DNA from: Xiphias gladius
Lineage: Eukaryota; Chordata; Actinopteri; Istiophoriformes; Xiphiidae
DNA length: 64,000 nucleotides
NCBI RefSeq assembly: GCF_016859285.1
Contig: NC_053414.1
Coordinates: 9,992,017-10,056,016, forward strand
Direction: 5' to 3'
The notes below the pieces were generated by a model that searched no databases, was not told the origin of the DNA, and saw nothing but the letters and a program-made list of their open reading frames with translations. Position numbers and translations under genes: made by a program. Below are positions 1-15,000 of this stretch, in pieces. Numbering within the stretch: the first letter of the stretch is position 1; every line of letters starts with the position of its first letter.

Positions 1-95
1 GTATTAATGGGACCACCAATTAGCACAATAAAATGTATGATATACCTGCGTGATGTTTATAAGGAACAAAGGAGGCTTAAATATTGAGAGTATAC

Positions 96-3000
96 CTGAG
101 TAACGTAGGTGTTGTGAACTTGTCCCTCCCAGACAGCCGTTCTGTAACTGCTTCGTTCAAACAGTGGCATGTTGTCGTTGATGTCCAGCAGGGTGATGGA
201 GACCCTGCAGTGAGCCGTCTGCAGCCCGTTGTCAGCAAGCACCACCAGCTGGATCTGAGGGCTCACCTCAAAGTCCAGAGAGTTATCTTTCTGCATCCGG
301 ATCTCACCTGCACAGGAGGAAAGCACTAAGGTAAACCCCAGAAAACTGCGTTCAAAACAACACTGAAGGTCAGTCTGTTAATACAGTCTATTATATTCAA
401 TAATATATTCCAAATGATAAGATTAATATTTTAATACATTTTCTACTTTTCTCTTTGGCCATGCAATGCCCTTTTTTTTTTACCAGATAAGGGAAAAATG
501 AAGGGAAAGCTGTTTAAAGGAAAACAACTTACGATACATTAAAAATTTTTTGACAGAAGCACTTGTAGCTTGATGTTTTTGTGGTAACCCTAAAATTCAG
601 TCTTACGTTATTATAATATTGTGTATTTAAGTGTCTGTGTCTACTTCATTACTTTATATAGACATGAATCCAAAAAAGATTTGGGCTAGAACATGATAAA
701 ATCAGGCAGGCAACAATCATAATTCTTTAGGAAATACTTGTATATAAACAACCAGATGAACCAGATATGTTGAAAGGAAATTTTGCAGAGAGATGGAAAA
801 TGAGAGCCTAAAATGGTTGGATTCGAAGCTCTTATTGGTCAGACATAAACAATGATGAGGACTTTAAATCAAAATTTATTTTCTGGATACTTCTGTGGAA
901 AATAAAATGGATGATGGAATGAGAACTTGTGCTATTAGCATATCTTAAATGATGAAAGCATGCATGACGTTCCTGAAAATACATAACAAGAATGCAATGT
1001 GTTAATTATAACCAGTGAACTGAACTTTGGATGCACAGCAAGAAAAATGAGGAAAAGCAATGTTTTTGTTGGCAAAATGTCTCTTACCTGTGTGACGGTT
1101 AATTGAGAAAATGTGGTTCTCATTTCCACTAAATATGGTGTAGATGATCCTTTGTCGGCTGTTGGTTTGGTCACTGGCCTCTACTTTTGCAATCCAAGTG
1201 CCTTGACGAAGAGGAAGTGAAAGGGCGATGAGGTTTCTTAATGGTAACAAGGGAAAACAACAGGAATAGAGGTGGTAAAACCTACCAGCTCTACTGTTCT
1301 CCTTGACAGTAGTGTTGTACACTTTGCTTGTGAACTGAAGTCCTTCATGTTCTCCCTTCAGGTGGATAAAAACCAGGCAGGTGGAGGTCAGAGCAGGTCG
1401 TCCTCGGTCTGAAACCACAACCTGCAGCTTCCTCCCTGAGAAACCTGCTCTCACTCGCCTCCTCAGTGAAATCTCTCCCGACTCAGTGTTGATGTCAAAA
1501 AGATTTTCCTCATCAGACAACATAAAATGTATTGTCCCATTCTCACCCTGGTCACCATCTGTTGCCATCACCGTGGTAACTATCTGGTTTGGAAGAGACC
1601 TCATGGAAACCCATGCATTAATGGGATTCTGGTCACAGACTGGCACGTTGTCGTTCACATCCTCCACCTGTATGGTTACAGATGCCATAGAGCTCAGGGG
1701 TCCCTGAGTGCAGCCGTCAGTAGCCACAGCTCTGAGGGTGTACTGAGCCCTGTTCTCTCTGTCCAGAGCCCTGGTGGTACGGATCACTCCTGTGAAAGCG
1801 TCCACAGAGAAAGCCCCCTGACTGCTGTCCTCTGTCAGAGAGTAGGTTATGTCCCCATTGTACCCTTCATCAGGATCAAAGGCACTAATGCGCAGGACCT
1901 CAGCTCCAACAGGTACGCCCTCACTGATGGAGGCATGGTAGCTCTTACGTGTGAAAGAGGGGATGTTATCATTCTGGTCCAGCAGCACCAGCTGAAGTTG
2001 GGTGGAGGAGCTGAGTGGGGTGGGGCCATAATCACGGGCCTGTATGTTGAGTGTGTAATTCTGCCCTTCCTCACGGTCAAGGACCTGTGTGGTGCTAACA
2101 GCACCTGTGTGACTGTTGATTGTGAAGCGACCTGTGTAGTCGTCACCTAGAGACAATCAAAGATGTAGTGACAACCAAACAGTGGATCGAAAATAAAGGA
2201 TCATTCCAGTTTATCACAACTTGGGTCTTATTTTTTTTAGATTTGCCCATCATTTCTATCCATTATGGTAACATTGTGCGTTGTAAGCAGTCAGATAATT
2301 ATACAGGTTATAAAACAAGCCAACTGTTGCGAATAATCCCTTGTTGCATGGAAAAACTGTGCATGCACAACTACAGCACGTATGAAAGCTCAAAGTTGAA
2401 CCATACAGTCTGTCTGTAAACTGGGATGGATGTTTGGGTGATAATTTTACCATTTGCCTTCATTTTCTCTTCCAAATAAGTTTGGCTAGCCAAGTTAATC
2501 GCTTAGTTTCTTCCCCTCTGACAATGTTGATGTGTTAACAGATCTCAGCAAGTAACCTGGTGAGCATAATGCTTTTACTGATAGAAATGATGGCCAAAGA
2601 TACCAAATTATGATCCAAATTGCTTCATATAAAGAGCATTATGTGTCCTCCTTACCTAGTATGGAATAGTGTATAGTTCCATTTTCTCCATGGTCTGGAT
2701 CAGAGGCCTGGGCGGTGTAGACAACCCCAGGAGGCAGGTTTTCTGGCAGGCTGATCTGGAAGGATGACTGCATGAACTCTGGAGTGTTGTCGTTGTCATC
2801 CAGCACAGAGCACTGCACCGTGGTTGTGCCCGAAAGAGGCCGCGAGGTGCTGTCACGAGCTTGGACTGAGGACAGGAATCAAAAGGAATTCACGCGTACA
2901 CTCACTGTCCCCCAATGTAACCCCATCACAGAAACCTTGGTACCATTCTTTGATAACTGTCATGTGAAATTAGTTCTAATCTTTTTTTTCTGCTGCCTCA

Positions 3001-6000
3001 CAACATTTTCAAAATTAGAAAATTGGATCTGGATTTTAGCTTTTATCTGGATTTTAGCTGATGACAAAGATTAAAACAAAAAATGGTGAGAAAGACAGAA
3101 AGCTTTTCCACAGTGACACCCCTGATCTATGGTAATTATTTAACTCGTGGATTTAAGAACAAGCTGAAGGAAATAAGGGGAACAAGACTATGAGGTCATA
3201 CTAACAGCTCTGTGAAGCTTTACTTAGGCACAGAGGTGCTTTGAGATAAATGCTAAGATGCTTACATTGACAACAATGATAACACATTGAAGTTTAGGTT
3301 TAATGTTACACACATTCACCGTCTTAGTTTAGCATGTTAGCATGCTAACATTTTGGGAATTAGCATTAAACACAAAGTACAGCTGGGGCTGAAGGGAACG
3401 TCATTAGCTCTGCAGGTATTTGATCATAAACCCAAATATTATATAAAGATTCTGACCTACTGAAAGTGTTAGAGGAAAAGTCAGGGGATCACTAGTCAGG
3501 CGACCAACAGACCAACGTTGCCGTCACTAGAGCCATGCTCTGAGCCACAGACTAATATAATAATAGCTCCTTCAATGGTAATGGAAATATATAGTTTTGC
3601 TCAGTCGTCTGTCTTAAAACGCATCAGTGGGTCAGTCTTACTGGTTCCATCTCTGCTGATCAAAGACCGAAGCCAGATTAGACTTTTCATAGCAGTAGAA
3701 TGAAAAAAAAAAAAAATCGGTCAACATAAAGTATAATGTGACAGCTTTTAATGCTTGTTGAAAAGAACGTGGTATTTTATTTCTTTCCAAATTCATCTGC
3801 AGCCAGAGAAAATTGCCCTCACATATTTCGGTATTTCCCAATAAGCCCTGTGTGATTCTGGCACAACTTCAAGACATTAAGGCTTTCCTATTATTATATT
3901 TTGTTATTAAATTTAATTGTTCATCATACTGCTGACTGTGCAAATATTATGATAAAACATCTGAAAGCAGTTTATCACTAAACACAGCTGAATACTTTGA
4001 ACGTAATTATTGTGTTTGCCCATGAGAGAGTGAAAGCAAGCACTTCAAAAGGCTCAAGGTGCAGCAGTGCAGTCAGAAGAGGTTAGATATACTGTACCTC
4101 AGCCCGTTAAAAGTCCACTGTTCCCTTAACCTAACTCAATCTGCTGAATAAGGTTGCGTTCATAGGGAAGGCAGACCTTATAATCTTTATAACTTTTGCT
4201 GTGAAGCGCGACAAGAGAGAAGGTAGGGAATCAGAAACAGAGGGGTAGAGAATGAGAAAAATGAGACTACAGAAGACAACTTAATGTTTTCATTTTAACC
4301 ACTTTTGATTTAAAAAAAAAATATATTAGATGTTTTTATTGCCCTTCAGTAGGAAGATCTGAGCCAACAACTTAAATGTGTGCCCAGGCAAGAGCACTGT
4401 GCAAAGACCAGAATCACAGATTTTCAAATAGGTGGTTATGGCTGTGCTTAAATCCACAGTGTCTCAGTAAAAAGGGATTTCATTAGGAGACGTTTTTATT
4501 TCTAACGCAAGTGTCCCCCAGGAAATCCTGATCACAGCCATTGATAGTACGATGATAAATAGGGACTTTAAACTTACATCACCTCAATGAAGGCACTAAA
4601 CATGTCCAACTGGCGATACTGGAACTAACTTCAGCCTGGTGTCTGACCTTGCGTTGAACTTCTTTCATGTTCAAGAAGTGAAAATGACCCATTTTGGAGT
4701 TACCACCTACTGACCATTATTGCTACTCACTGTGCTGTTTTGTTACTTCTGTCTGTCTCAGGTGTAAGAGGTTTTAACCGTGAGTGTGTTTATGCGTTTG
4801 AGGAACAGCATGTGTTTGTCCATGTGTCTTACCCCTGAGGGTATAATGCTGCTGCTGCTCTCTGTCCAGGTAGGAGGTGGTGATGATCAGACCGGTGTTG
4901 GGGTTGATGCTGAAGAGCTTGTATCCTGGTCCTGGCAACAAACTGTACCACACCGCAGCGTTCTCGTCTGTGGGAGTGGACACAAAAGCTAATCGTAAAT
5001 GTACAGCCCCCGAAACAAATACTCGATTTAAAGGGTACAAGCAAAACTGCTAAAACGAAGCAGGAAAAAGTTAAGGCCCCATTAGTATAGCTTCAGCTAA
5101 AGCTAGCAGTGACTTCCCTGTGGCTTGCCTTAACTAGCTGGAGCGCAGTAACAAAAAAAAGCAACAAGACAGCAACAACAACCAAGGTGGCCACATGTCA
5201 GATTGTAAAGTGGTTGTATTAGAGACACCTCTGAATACAATGCAGTCCAATACACCATCACTAACTATGACCTAAACGCTGAGACATATATTAATGAACA
5301 CTTCTATAACAGTGTCAAACAGACAAACAAAGAAACTGGACAAAAAAAGGCATCATAAAAGAAGCACAACATGGCAGAACAGTTATACTGCATTGTTGAG
5401 GTGTAATAAAGTGGCCACTGAGTGTATGTTCTCAACTTTTTTTATTTCTAAGTTTTTCTTATTCCAGATATCCTCCTTCCATGATCATTGTGAATCTGAA
5501 AATTGATACAAGCTCAAAATTTTTTTCTTGAAATCCATAAGCTGTTTTATGTCCAAAACGTCATACGTTTTTTAAAAGATGTTCATGTGTTTATCAAAAC
5601 TACTTTTTTCTTCATTAAAGTTTTGCATTAGCTTCAGTCCAGAGGTTCAGTTTGGCACGTTCACGGCCCTAGCTTCCTCCCTTTCACAAAAGCCTTGTCG
5701 GATTGTCAAATTGAAAACAGAACCACGGGGGAGGAAATCACACGGCGTAATGTGTCACCTTTAAAAACTGACTAAAAAGACCTGACCTTTGTCTGAGCCC
5801 TGCACTGTGCTCGTCAGGCCCTGCTGCTTACAGGTCTCATGGTTCTCTAATGTTCTTCTACTTGTAGCGACACATTAACCAGCGGAGCCTTGAAGTTACG
5901 CACAAACTGTGGTGGTGGAGCTTAGCATTCTCTAGCAGCTGCAGCTTACCTGTACTGGACAATAAACAGATGCAGAGCTCATGGGTATGAGACTATTTGA

Positions 6001-9000
6001 GAGCTCTTAGTGTTTGGTGTGCAAAAAATTACTCCTATTTAATTAAAAAATAAAAAAGGAAATAATACTTTCTACCCAACAGATAGTCCCTATGAAAACT
6101 GTTAACAGATTGCTCTGTGGATGTGTATGCTTTATGTATTTTTTCTAGAGGTAAGTGAGAAAGTATGTTGTTTTTTTTTTTTTTAATTTGAGTAAACCAG
6201 CCCTTTCTGTTGTTGTATGTTGGGGTAATAACATTACTACCAATGGTTCTATAATTGGATTTCTTACAAATTCATTGGAAAGGGTGTTTTAATCAGTCTA
6301 AAAAGTGTGTTGAGTGAACGGTTAAGGATGCCAAGATGCTGCACAGAGCGATTTATGAGATCTTTTGTGCCCACAGCTGTTAAAAGTTTGAATCACACGT
6401 AATATTTGCTTGTTTCCTGAGACATGGGCTGTATATTTGACATAATTTTGAAGGTTTAATTACAAATATATTGTGTTGTGCACCACTAGATCATCAGCCT
6501 GTTATTTAGAATTTATAAATTAACGGATTGGGAAACAAATGTGTTGTTTGTTAGCGTAGTACTCTAGTGGCAGAGCATCTTTCATATGTTGTCACTCGCA
6601 TGTCCCATTGCAAATGCACCACGAAAGTACCCAATGAATAATAAAACCGCATCTGTTCCCTTGTGACCCCAAAGCCAGATCGGTTATTCTTCAAAACAAA
6701 AATCCCTCTGAACACATAAACATTAGCTCAACAAAGTGAAATTCAGGGCGCGGAGAGTAAGACAAAGGTTAGCTGTCACACTCGTTGACATTGCACATGT
6801 CCTCTGAAAGACTCCAACGCATGGAAACTGGATACAGAGACCAACACAGGCACAAAGCAATGGTCATCTTTCTGAAGCACTGGGGGAAAAAAAGGAGCAC
6901 AAGTGATAATCAAATAAGACTGGTGGGAGAGCGGTCTGAGCTGCCAGACGAGGCGATTTGAGGAGACAGATGAAAACACGGCGCCTATTGGCACAGATGG
7001 CTTGGATTATGGAAATCATCATGAGACAGGACCTTTCAGTTCTCCCAGAGGAGCAGTGTGCTTGCTGTTCTTGGACAATTCTCACCCTCAAGAATGTTAG
7101 TTCACATCTAAACCGCTCTGGTACAGATCCTCCTGCCACATGCCCTCCACCCCCAGTATTTAAATGGACCCGTACTGTCAACATGACAAGACGAAATGGG
7201 ATTCAGGAGGCCCCCTGTACGACGTGTTAAAATAAACAGGACTGATGTGCAGATTTGTGAATATGATTAGGGGTCAGATGAATGAAATTTGCTATGATGT
7301 ACATTGAAAGTAGCTCATGAAAAAGACACATGGAACAACACATGAGGAAAAGCAGAGGGATTGGTTTAAATGAAACTGCTAATGGAGTGAAAAAAAAAAC
7401 AGATGATAACCTTGATTCACTGCAGACTTGAAGTTTAACCAAAACAGGGCAGGGTGCGAACTCGGTTTTGTCATGTGGTACTATGCTTTAAAAATAATAA
7501 AAGGGGACTGTTGTACTACTGCTTAAACAGAGAAAAAGATGTAGGGGAATTTCCTCTTTTACAAGTATGTTTTACATCAGGTTTCAGGTTTAAAAGGTTG
7601 AAGAGTCACAGAAAAGAAAAAAAAAACTCTCTGGTTTTATATATGTAATGAGTCTATGCTTTATGTTGTTAGGCTTTCCAGACACATGCTAGTGCTGCCA
7701 TCTAGGTACCTTGGAAGCACACTGCCATCTCCACCTCCACAGGATTTCAGGGTAAACCTGAATGCTACTACATGGGAAATGCAGTTCATCTAATCTTTTC
7801 CAATTAGAACAAATCAGTAAATTACAGCTTAGTGATGAACAACAAATATCCAAACCCAAACAATGGTAAGAGAAGCCGATTATTATTACCTGAATCCTCA
7901 TCAGTGGCAGAGACCCTGACCACTGGTTCTCCAGGGTCTCTGTTCTCCGGCACGCTGGCGTTGTAGATGCTCTGACTGAAGACGGGCCGCTGGTCGTTCA
8001 CGTCCCCCACCTCCACCGTCAGAGTCTGGGCAGAGTGAAGCGAAGGCAGGCCGTGGTCCATTGCATGGACGGTCAAATTGTGGAAACGCTGTCTCTCACA
8101 GTCCAGAGGGGCCGAGAGAAACAGAAGCCCTTACGGGGAAGACAGAAGATGGACTTTGAAAACGACGAGCAAGATGGGAATGGTTTCTTATTCTTAACCA
8201 AAAGGTAAGTTAACCTTGATTGTTGAAATCCAGTGTTCAGGTGCTTAAACCCTCGATCAATCAGAAAATTTTGTATAGTGCGAAGATTATTCAACTAAAA
8301 ATGAAAGCCTGACCAATGTGACCAAAACAATTTGAATATCTGAGACATTTAAAAATACAAATAGTGACATATCGGATATGAATTTTCTAAAAGCTCATCA
8401 AACCTTGTTATTAAGCTAATATCTGCCGATATATCAACCCGGCCTATTTATCAGTCTAGCTCTACTAAAAATAGTCCATCACCAATTTTAAAAATCCCAC
8501 CTGTTTTCTCCTCTAGTGTGAAGAAGCCCTCCTTGTTTCCAGCTATGATAACATAGGAGACATGTCCATTTTCGCCTTTATCTCCATCTATGGCCACAAA
8601 ATGATGCAGCAGACTCCCCACCTCGGCATCCTCCATCACCTGGACTGTATGTCCTGATATAAACACCGGTCGGTTATCGTTCACATCCAGCAGGAAGACC
8701 TGAGCAGTCACGGACGTCTGTTTGCGCTCGTCCTTCCTCTTTGCCTGGTCGGTGGCTGTGACGGTGAAGGCAAAGCTGGGGGTGGTCTCGCGGTCTAAGG
8801 GTGCTACTACAGTCAGGCTCCCTGTGTGAGGGTTGATCTGAAAGGGGAGGCGCGACGATGACCCGCCGAGTTCAGGGTCGAAGGTCAGAGTGTAGCGGAG
8901 GGCACTGTTAGGAAAGGTCCCATCAGCGTCTCTGGCATGAAAAGCAAACGCCAGCGATCCGGCTGTGGCGTCCTCCCTCAGACTGAACGTCACCAGTTTA

Positions 9001-12000
9001 TCAGGGAACCAGGGTGTGTGGTCATTTACATCCTCTACTATCACACTGACCAGAACAGACACGTTCGCCCCAGGGGCCAGTCCGACATCTTCGGCTTGAA
9101 CCATGAGGAAGTACTGCATGGCAGCCTCGTAGTCCAGCGGCTGGTTGATGTATATGTCACCGGAGGAGCCATCGATGCCAAAATGAATGCTCCCGTCACC
9201 CCCAGAGATGGAGTAGTGGAATTTCCCTTTATCCGAAACACTGGCAGAGCCGATAACGGTCGCCGGTTCTGTGTCCTCTCTCACTGTAAAGCGCCTCACA
9301 ATTTGGTGGTCGGTGCGTCCATACAGAGCCTCTAACCCATGAACCTGCAGTCGAAATGCATTGATCAAAATATTGTTTGTTTGTTTATTTGCACAGTATC
9401 ACACAGAACATAAAATTGCAAAAGTCACAGCAAAATTATTGACAGGTCAAAACACTAGGAAGATTTAAAAAGACGATCATGTGGCTCTCTTTTTAAATAA
9501 TCTCTCTTTGAAAAATAAATCTCTTGGGGGAGATTTGAGAAAACACCTCTCCAACTAAATCACCGAACAGTGTTTCACCCCATGGTCTAAATGAATACTG
9601 ATATAAACCGCTTCATGAAAAAATAAGAATTTCTCCTTAAATTTGTTCTTTCTTATGCAAAGTAACAAAACTGTACAGTATATCATGCATAGGCTAGAGC
9701 TTATTTGTGTTTTTATAAACATAGCAGATCATTACGGTGATCATGTGAGTTTTTTTTAATATCATGTGATCACCTAATTGGAGGTTGAGCTATCATTTCT
9801 ACAGTTTGTGTACAAATATTGCATGTTTTTTTTTCCTTATATGGATGTGTTTCTGACGAAGACCTTGATGGTCGCTTTGTTATGTCGTTAAATTTTTGGA
9901 GGTCGGAAGATTTAGTGTGTGTACGACTTTCAAGAGTATAGATCAAATCTCACGAGCCAAATCATCCGTGCGATGAAATAGTACTGTTGTAAATGTAAAT
10001 TCACAATCAAAAACAACAGCAGTTAGCAATAAGGATTTTTAACTTGTTCTGTAAAGAGCTCTGGGAAAAATGTGCTTAATTAGAGGTAATTCAATTCAAG
10101 ATTCTAGCACCTTGGTGGGAAAGTCTGGTAAATATTATATTAGTAATGTATAATATTTGAAAGTAAAAGATGTTGATCACTGCTAGTTGTGAGTAGTGTA
10201 TGAGTGTGTTGGAATACAGTTAAAGACAGATGTGGAAACTAAACAAACCACATTTGTTGATTTGGAAGACAATGAAAACGCCGTACTTTGTAAAAATTAA
10301 TCTGTGTGTCCTTGTATCCTATACTAAACAAAAATCTGAAAATCTCTTTTGTTAATAATTTTTTTGGCAGTTTCATATATTGTGTACTTCCCCAAGCTAA
10401 GCGTATGTTGTAGTACCTAATAGAGTGAATCCAGTAATCACAATATAAATCAAAAGGTCAAGACTCAAATTGAAGCTAAGTTCGTGTCAAATACAGCATT
10501 CACGTAGCAGGAATTTCCCTTTAAAAGAATACCATAAATCACAGTAAGAAAGGGAGGAAACGCTGTACCTGTGCATGAATGACTGCATTGTCCTCCTGAG
10601 GTATGGCTCCGCTATCCTTGGCGGTTACTTTAAGAGTGTAGTACGGTTCAGCGTTGTAAGCGAAAAGCTCTGTTGTTCTGATGTCTCCAGTTTTACTGTC
10701 AATCTCAAAGTGTCCAAGATCATCATCTTCAAAATCAGCCGAAAAGAGAAGTGTTCAGGAGCTCAATGGTAAATGGCACATGGCGCTAAATGTGCGTAAT
10801 GTACTGGTCTGCAAAAATCAGAAAAATACTTAACCTTCACGACTCACCTGTGACCAATGAGAAGGTAACTGTTCCATTTTCTCCTGCATCTAAATCTTTG
10901 GCAAAGATGTTTGTCACCCAGGATCCTGTTGATAGACCAGCCCAAATCTGCAGTAAAGAGGAAAAATGTGTAGAGTGCATCGATACACTGGGTCTCAATC
11001 CCAAAATCCCAAAATATCAAGCCCACTGCACACTTTAAGGTTTATGTTTGTGGAATTTTGTATTGAGTCTGAGGTCTTTCCTGCCTTTATAAAGTCAGTG
11101 CTGGTGTATTTTCTAGTTGTTCTATGTCATATCATCGTTGCCAGACTCACAAACTAGGAATGTGCCATCAGAAACCTACACAAATCATCTCATCCAACGA
11201 CAATATCACCGTCAGTGCTCCGGATGAGTCATTTAACTGCATATACATCCGCCATGTAATGCAGAATTGAGTCATTTAATATTATGTTATGCGTTGCTCT
11301 CCAGGGGGTGTTGCGGTTATATGGTTTGTGTCAAAAACCACTGGACCACCGGTTCCCCCGAAATGATTTATTCTTACCTGCACGTTCAGCTCTTTGCTGG
11401 CAGGCAGGTGTGTAAACTGTGGAGCGTTGTCATTGATGTCAGTGACCAGGATCTGAATGGTGGCAGTGGCATTGAGACGAGGGTGACCCTGATCTGTAAC
11501 CATCACCTTCAGACTGTGCTGCCCGTGCTGCTCCCGGTCCAACGCCACCCAGTTGATAATTTCACCTGGGTGGGTGCAGAGAAGACAGAGCAAAATGAGG
11601 ACGCACAGCTGCACAGTGAAGCACAAGATGATCTCAAGATGGCGTTATTATTGGGAATGTTTTTACCTGTTTTAGCGTTGATGCGAAAGAACTTCCCATC
11701 TGAGAGCAGGATGTAGGACAGCTGGGCGTTTTTCCCAGAGTCCTTATCCACAGCTTTGACTGTTCCCACCAGGCCTTGAGGCGATGACCCCTCTGATACA
11801 GTGAAGTAGTAGACGTCACTGCCGAACACTGGAGCGTTGTCATTGATGTCCAGCACCAGCACAATCACTGTGGCCGTAACTGTGGTGTTTGCCGGCGATG
11901 CCTCCCTGGCTGTGGCCAACACTCGAAAACGATACATGGATTCTGTCTCATAGTCCAGGTTGTGGGAAAGATACAACCATCCCGTCTTTGGGTGAACTCG

Positions 12001-15000
12001 AAACGGAGCAGGAGGGAACCCAGCCTCTGCCTCCAACGAGTAGGTCAGGCCTGTGTTCGACATGTGAGCTCCCCGGGTCCGGTGAGCCCTCACCTGGATG
12101 ACCCTCGAATCTTTACGGTATCCCTCGCCTATCTCCACCTGGTAGACTAAGGTCTCAAAGGACAGGCTGTCCTCAGCAGCGGTGCGGTCTACATTGACTG
12201 TGAGAGTCAGTGTGGAACTCAGGGAAAGTTCTCCATCATCTTTAGCCACGATTTCCAGGCTATACCTCTGCTGATGATCCACCTGTAAACTCCGATTCAA
12301 CGTCAATGTCCCAAGGTTCGGGTCAACAACAAATGTACCATTTCTGCTACTTTTCAGGTGATACTGCACCCTCCCGTTGGCACCACTGTCATAGTCGTGT
12401 GCATGAGCGATGAACAACACTGTTCCTGGGAGAGTGTTTTGGGACACGGTGATGGTGTCACTGATTTTGGGGAAGACAGGAGCGTTGTCATTTATGTCAG
12501 CGATAGTGATGTTGACTTGAGTGGTGCTGTAAACAGGGGACGTGTCAGTGTAGGACTGAAGAACCAGCAGGGCGTAGGGCTGCGACTCGTGGTCCAGGGG
12601 TTTGATGTTGCTAATCAGGCCGGACTTCGGATGAACTGAGAACAAACCCAGAGGATCTCCGGAAGAGATTCGGTAGGATACCGACTCCTCGGGGTCTGTG
12701 AAGACAAAGAGTCTTTATTGATAGATGAACGACAGAACATTAAAGGGTTGGGTCTCCTAAATTGCATACCAAAATTTATAAATTCCCTGAATTAGCTTTA
12801 GCGTCGGTGCTCACTGCAATAAAAAAATGACAAATCTACATCAAAATGTAATTCCAGAAACAGTTACTGTGTCTAAATTCCACTCCACATACAGTATACA
12901 GTATCTACTACATATTAATCTTTATAGTGCACTGTTTTGGTGCAAAAAAATCAATATACTTTCCTGTTTTATGCTACAGGATAATTGGACAATACATGCA
13001 CCGTTAGACTTTCAGTTAAGCTTCACAAAGAGCCAATGAAAATTTAGGAAAATTATAAACAGCACATTCAAAAATCAATTGTTGTTTAATATGCATACAT
13101 CCATCTATGATACATACTGACTTTTGTGAGTATACTTATATTTAATCACTTCTCCAGTGTGAACAGACCACATGCTCGGAATTAGTGTCTGGCGTGGAGC
13201 TGGGACACAGCTAGTGTCTCCGCTACTCTCGATAATCACCAGGAAACACTGTCAACAGCTTTCATAGGGATATTTCTTTCGTAGGAAGTAATTCTGATGA
13301 AAACAGTTCACAGTGTGGTCTGTGGCTTATTCAGAGTGACGTGCTGTTTTTTGAGAGAGATGTTCAATTTTTTTTATTGGTGTAAGCAGCACAAACAAAA
13401 TTAGCCATCCGTTCAAATCTATTGTATTAGGGTGCAGGCAAAAATCTCAGAGACCGCTATCTCAAAACTGTCAGACCTGCATGGCTAGATGCCACAAGAG
13501 GTGAGAAAATACATATATTTTTTTGTAATTTTGGAAAACAACCCCATTTAACATACTTTACAAAACATGAAGTAGTGTGTAGTTTTTCTTTAGTGAACTG
13601 AAAGTAAAGATTCAGAGAAGGTGGACTAAACAAAAAAGACGGACGGTAAGTGCAGGAACAAGAGGGACTTTGTTAGAATTGGTATGGGAAGTATTCTTCT
13701 GATTTTCACAGGAATTGGTGTATTTGAGAGTGTGTGCAGGAATGCTCCCATTTTTTTAGTTATATGTTTGACGGTGGAGGAAAAAAGGAAACAAATTGGG
13801 AAACAGGAAAAAGAGGAAAAAGATTTAAGTGTGTTAATTTTTAGTCCAAAATAGTAAAGGGTCACCACACTCTCCCCTGTTTAACTTGTGTGTCAAAACC
13901 AGGCAAAATCAACAACTTCCAAGTGGAGTTACACTCAAAACGAAAAGTAGTCAATGTAGTAGTAAGTAACAGTTGTAAGATGTGGAAAATTGGAAAAGAG
14001 TAACGATTACAAACATTTTTGCCAATGTCTTCCTCTGTAAGTAGTGTCAGATCCACATTATATCTCTACTTTTTATGCGGACTGTTTCTGGTTTATGTTT
14101 TGGTTTAAATTCATGGTCGCGTGGTGGAGAAACATACTACATGCGATGCAATGCGAACATACTGTTTTAGTTGCGCCAGGACATTAACATAAATACAAGG
14201 CTCCCGCACTCAGTAAGCAACGTTAAGTAATTACAGTATGGGTCACGAGATCCCATTAATCCCCTCCAAGTGTTTATAGCACTTCGACAGTAACAACAAA
14301 CCACTGAAACAAGCAGAGAGCTTAACGGGGCCCGACCCCTGTCAAACAGGCCCAGTTCTGTTGTTGAAGCGTTAATCTGTTAATTGATTAGACAACCTTA
14401 AATGACTGTCTGGTGTAGCAGAGTGGTTTAGCTGCTGAAGGGACTGAGTGGGGTTAGTGGCACGTAAAAAGTGGCCTATGAAGGGGTAATCCCAGAAAAG
14501 TGGGGAGCAGGGAAACCCTCTGAAGAGAGAGGAGGCCGTACAGTTTTATGTGAGATCAAATATTAAACAGAAGACAAGCTGCTGCATCTCCTTTAGAATC
14601 CTATTTTTCCTTCGAACATTTCAAATGTTGCTCACTTTCACCTACAATACATCAAATAAACTCACACAAATTTAAATGCTAATATAATCATAGACATCTT
14701 TATAATAACAATGACAAAGCGTGCTTCACCAGTCTACCTTTATGAAAGAATTATCTTTGACCTTTAGGAATACTGATACTACATATTGTACAGTTGTCTC
14801 TGACCCTTTATCATCTGTCCTCTGCTCATGTGGCTAAGGAGGATTAAAGATTAAACTGCAGCCTTCCTCTTTGCCTCTTTATGTCTGGAAGGAGATCTGA
14901 GCAATGACACTGAGTACTCAATTGTTTTTGTCACAATCACCTGTCAGGACAAACCCTGCTTAAATACAGCATTTCTGCAATGGCCAGTGTTGGAGAAATT

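Noticed and set aside
1527..2150. 207-codon plus-strand frame
   Set aside because: Exactly antisense to dchs2 exon 13; no family content, and the minus-strand cadherin translation is clear.
8937..9335. 132-codon plus-strand frame
   Set aside because: Antisense to dchs2 exon 9.
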